Positions 13,431 through 15,506 of a stretch of 15,506 nucleotides of DNA are shown here, piece after piece. This stretch comes from Anaerolineales bacterium UBA7227 (lineage in GTDB: Bacteria > Chloroflexota > Anaerolineae > Anaerolineales > Villigracilaceae), in the NCBI GenBank assembly GCA_002473085.1, contig DKTP01000175.1, forward strand, positions 1 to 15,506, given 5' to 3'. A program made the translations under genes and the position numbers. The notes below the pieces were generated by a model. It was not told the origin of the DNA and made no database searches. It saw nothing but the letters and a program-made list of their open reading frames with translations. Numbering within the stretch: position 1 is the first letter of the stretch; the number at the start of each line of letters is the position of its first letter.

Positions 13431-14675
13431 ATGTCGAAACGCGCCAGGATCGTCATGATCTCTCTCGCGGGAATCCTGCTCCTCGGATTCCTGCTGCTCC
13501 AGATTCCCTCCCTCCGTTCGCGCCTGCTCTGGCGCTACGAAGTGTGGACGACGCGTCTCCAGAACGCCCTCGACCCGGTCGTCATCCCGACGCCCCAGCC
13601 CTCGACTCCCTTCCCGACGTTCACGCCTCCCCCGCCGACCCCGACGGCGGACGCGTCCGCCTCGGCCACTCCCTCGCCGACGGCTGTCCCGCTCCCGCCG
13701 CAAGTCCACATCCCGTCTCCCGACTACGAAAAACAGGACATCAACAACTGCGGCCCGGCCACCCTGTCTATGGCGCTTCGTATGTATGGCTGGCAGGGGA
13801 GTCAATACGACGTCGCGGCCGTCGTCAAACCCGTCAAACAGGACCGCAACGTCAACCCGGAAGAACTCCGCTACTACATCCTGAACGAAGCGGGTTGGTT
13901 AAAAGCCGAATACCGCGTGGCCGGGACGCTCGACCTGCTCAAGCGGCTTCTGGCGGCCAACTATCCCGTCATCGTGGAAGTGGCCTCGAAGATCGACCAG
14001 CAGGACGCCAACGGTCCCAACGACGACCTGTGGGACGCGCACTACCTGCTCGTCAACGGATACGACGAGGCGGAAAAAACCTTCCTCGTACAGGATTCGC
14101 AGCACGGCGCGGCGACGGACGCGGACAAAAAAGTCCCGTACGAGACGCTCGAACAGAACTGGAAGCCGTTCAACTATCTCTACATGGTCATCTACTTCCC
14201 GCAGGATGAGGCCGAGATCCAATCCATCCTCGGCGCGGACTGGGATCCCGACCTGAACCGCCAGCGCGCCCTCGACCTCGCCAACGCCGACGTGGCCGCC
14301 GATCCCCAGGACGCGTTCGGCTGGTTCAACCTCGGCGCGTCGCTCACCTACTTCGAACGCTACCAGGAGGCCGCGCTAGCCTTCGACCAGGCCTTCACCA
14401 TCGGCCTGCCCCAGCGCATGACGCGTTACCAGTTCTGGCCTTTCGTGGCCTACTTCAACGCCGACCGCGCCGACTACCTTCTGGAACTCACCGAGAAAAC
14501 CTACAAACCCATCAACGGCTGGTATGCCGAAGAAGCCCTGCTCTGGCATGGATGGGGACTCTGGAAACGGGGCGACCTCGAAGGCGCCGTCGCGAATTGG
14601 CGCAAGGCGCTGCAAGTCCACCCCGGCTACAAAGACGCCGTCTACGCCCTGCAATTCGTCGGCGTGCAGCCGTAA
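13431..14675 (+). CDS. Membrane-anchored C39-like peptidase-fold protein with TPR-like C-terminus
   Basis: A 414-residue protein. A signal-anchor helix (about 8-24) after a basic MSKRAR puts the rest outside the membrane. A Pro/Thr/Ser-rich linker (about 52-90) follows. The central domain resembles C39/papain-like peptidases: QDINNCGPATLSMALRMYG with Gln102 and catalytic Cys107, DAHYLLVNGYD with His204, and Asp222 in LVQDS. All expected catalytic residues are in place. The C-terminal about 150 residues look like TPR-type helical repeats (DAFGWFNLGASLTYFERYQE, GDLEGAVANWRKALQVHPGY). It is most likely a surface cysteine peptidase or peptidase-derived binding protein; the substrate is unknown. 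No ABC exporter or bacteriocin precursor is adjacent, so a leader-peptidase role is not supported. Transcription looks leaderless from TACACT. Confidence 0.82.
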   Translation: MSKRARIVMISLAGILLLGFLLLQIPSLRSRLLWRYEVWTTRLQNALDPVVIPTPQPSTPFPTFTPPPPTPTADASASATPSPTAVPLPPQVHIPSPDYEKQDINNCGPATLSMALRMYGWQGSQYDVAAVVKPVKQDRNVNPEELRYYILNEAGWLKAEYRVAGTLDLLKRLLAANYPVIVEVASKIDQQDANGPNDDLWDAHYLLVNGYDEAEKTFLVQDSQHGAATDADKKVPYETLEQNWKPFNYLYMVIYFPQDEAEIQSILGADWDPDLNRQRALDLANADVAADPQDAFGWFNLGASLTYFERYQEAALAFDQAFTIGLPQRMTRYQFWPFVAYFNADRADYLLELTEKTYKPINGWYAEEALLWHGWGLWKRGDLEGAVANWRKALQVHPGYKDAVYALQFVGVQP

Positions 14676-14706
14676 ATTGTGACCGTCCAATTCGCTCAAA
14701 GCGCTT

Positions 14707-14712
14707 TATACT
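14707..14712 (+). promoter_or_regulatory. Candidate -10 box (TATACT) of a leadered transcript
   Basis: TATACT lies 28 nt before ATG 14741, and GAGGAG (14729-14734) is a Shine-Dalgarno 6 nt before that ATG, so this would be a conventional leadered mRNA. A 10-bp palindrome AAAGCGCTTT (14698-14707) abuts the box and could be an operator. No -35 with 16-18 bp spacing is evident. Confidence 0.35.
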
Positions 14713-14740
14713 CGGCGAAAATCCATCGAGGAGCGCCGCC

Positions 14741-15506
14741 ATGCTGACTATCGAAAAAGTAGACACCAGCGATAAAGACCAGGTTAAACGCTTCGTTGAG
14801 TTCCCCTACCAACTTTATAAAGACTGTCCGCAGTGGGTGCCGCCCCTCTTCATAGACGCATACCTGCCGCTCAACCGGAAAAAGCATCCCTTCTTTGAAC
14901 ATTCCGAAGCGGACTTCTTCCTCGCAGTCCGCGACGGACAGACGGTCGGACGCGTCTGCGCGGGCATCAACAAACCCTTCAACGAATATCACGGGACGAA
15001 GAAGGCGCAATTTTCATTTTTCGAATCGGTGGACGACCAATCCGTGGCCGACGCGCTCTTCGGCGCGGTCTTCGACTGGGCGCGGGCGCGCGGCATGGAC
15101 ACCTTGATCGGTCCCAAAGGACTCTCCCCTTTCGACGGCTACGGCATCCAGGTCCTCGGCTTCGAGCATCGCCAGATGATGACGATGATGAACTACAACT
15201 ACGCCTACTACCCCAAACTGGTCGAGACGCTCGGCTTCGAAAAGGAAGTGGACTTCGTCTCCTGTTACCTGCCCTCGAACGCGTTCGAAATTCCCGAGCG
15301 CGTCGAACGCATCGCCGAGCGCGTCCTGAAACGCGGCAACCTGTGGGTGAAGAGATTCAAGAGCAAGCGCGAACTCGTCCAATGGGCGCCGCGCATCGGA
15401 CGCGCCTACAACAAGGCCTTCATCCACAACTGGGAATACTATCCCTTCTCCGAGGGCGACGTCCAATTCGCGGTGGACAACGTCTTCCTCGGAGAAGGGA
15501 TAGTAT
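14741..15506 (+). CDS. GNAT-like acyltransferase-fold protein, 3'-truncated by window edge
   Basis: An open frame of 255 codons to the right edge. The start (MLTIEKVDTSDKDQVKRFVE, then FPYQLYKDCPQWVPPL) and the middle (FFLAVRDGQTVGRVCAGINK, FDWARARGMDTLIGPKGLSP) look like large N-acetyltransferase-like (YghO-type, acyl-CoA N-acyltransferase superfamily) proteins of about 370-400 residues, so roughly two thirds is present. The first half holds one GNAT-like beta-alpha unit. The cosubstrate motif is not a clear Q/RxxGxG/A, so catalysis cannot be claimed. GAGGAG lies 6 nt before ATG 14741. It is 65 bp downstream of the peptidase-like gene and may be co-transcribed or use the TATACT box. The role is unknown. 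Confidence 0.7.
   Translation, partial: MLTIEKVDTSDKDQVKRFVEFPYQLYKDCPQWVPPLFIDAYLPLNRKKHPFFEHSEADFFLAVRDGQTVGRVCAGINKPFNEYHGTKKAQFSFFESVDDQSVADALFGAVFDWARARGMDTLIGPKGLSPFDGYGIQVLGFEHRQMMTMMNYNYAYYPKLVETLGFEKEVDFVSCYLPSNAFEIPERVERIAERVLKRGNLWVKRFKSKRELVQWAPRIGRAYNKAFIHNWEYYPFSEGDVQFAVDNVFLGEGIV

Overview
The window looks like the chromosome of a Chloroflexota bacterium, most likely class Anaerolineae. This rests on high GC with dense gene packing, on the overall style of the proteins (YprB-like RNase H protein, CpaE-like REC-ATPase, several soluble GAF histidine kinases, Pro/Thr-rich anchored C39-type protein), and on short dispersed repeats. It is an inference from family resemblance, because no rRNA or tRNA is present to confirm it. 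There is no phage, insertion sequence or CRISPR array.

Left part (1-5781, minus strand, read right to left). A promoter at 5810-5838 (TTGCTG, 17 bp, TAGACT) drives a response-regulator/CpaE-TadZ-like ATPase fusion, a Sir2 NAD-dependent deacylase (4-bp overlap) and a GAF sensor histidine kinase (8-bp overlap). After a 102-bp gap with a GC-rich hairpin come an ABC exporter half-transporter and, 34 bp further on, an RNase H-like (YprB-type) protein cut by the window edge. The first three genes look like one signalling unit: a soluble kinase without its own receiver, and a receiver whose output is an atypical ParA/MinD-type ATPase.

Middle part (5888-8662, plus strand). A leaderless-type promoter precedes a PfkB-family sugar kinase. 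Then come the chromosome-partition genes parA and parB, flanked by two different periodic inverted repeats and separated by a small hairpin that belongs to a repeat family seen again at 13250-13330.

Right part (8663-13385, plus strand). A tightly overlapping operon encodes a YtcJ-like amidohydrolase, a histidine kinase with a GspE-N/MshEN-like N-terminus, a GAF-like histidine kinase and a PhoB/OmpR-type response regulator. The run ends with three small hairpins and a strong intrinsic terminator. Beyond it, a leaderless-type promoter precedes a membrane-anchored C39-like peptidase with C-terminal TPR-like helices, followed by an acetyltransferase-like gene cut by the right edge.

Most noteworthy: (i) three genes have a TANNNT box exactly 6 nt before the start codon, a leaderless-transcription signature; (ii) the REC/degenerate-P-loop ATPase + Sir2 + GAF-kinase cassette; (iii) the GspE-N/MshEN-like module on a kinase, hinting at nucleotide second-messenger input; (iv) a family of intergenic hairpins with arms that differ compensatorily; and (v) two proteins (ABC transporter, amidohydrolase) that appear to carry repeat-derived DNA in frame.
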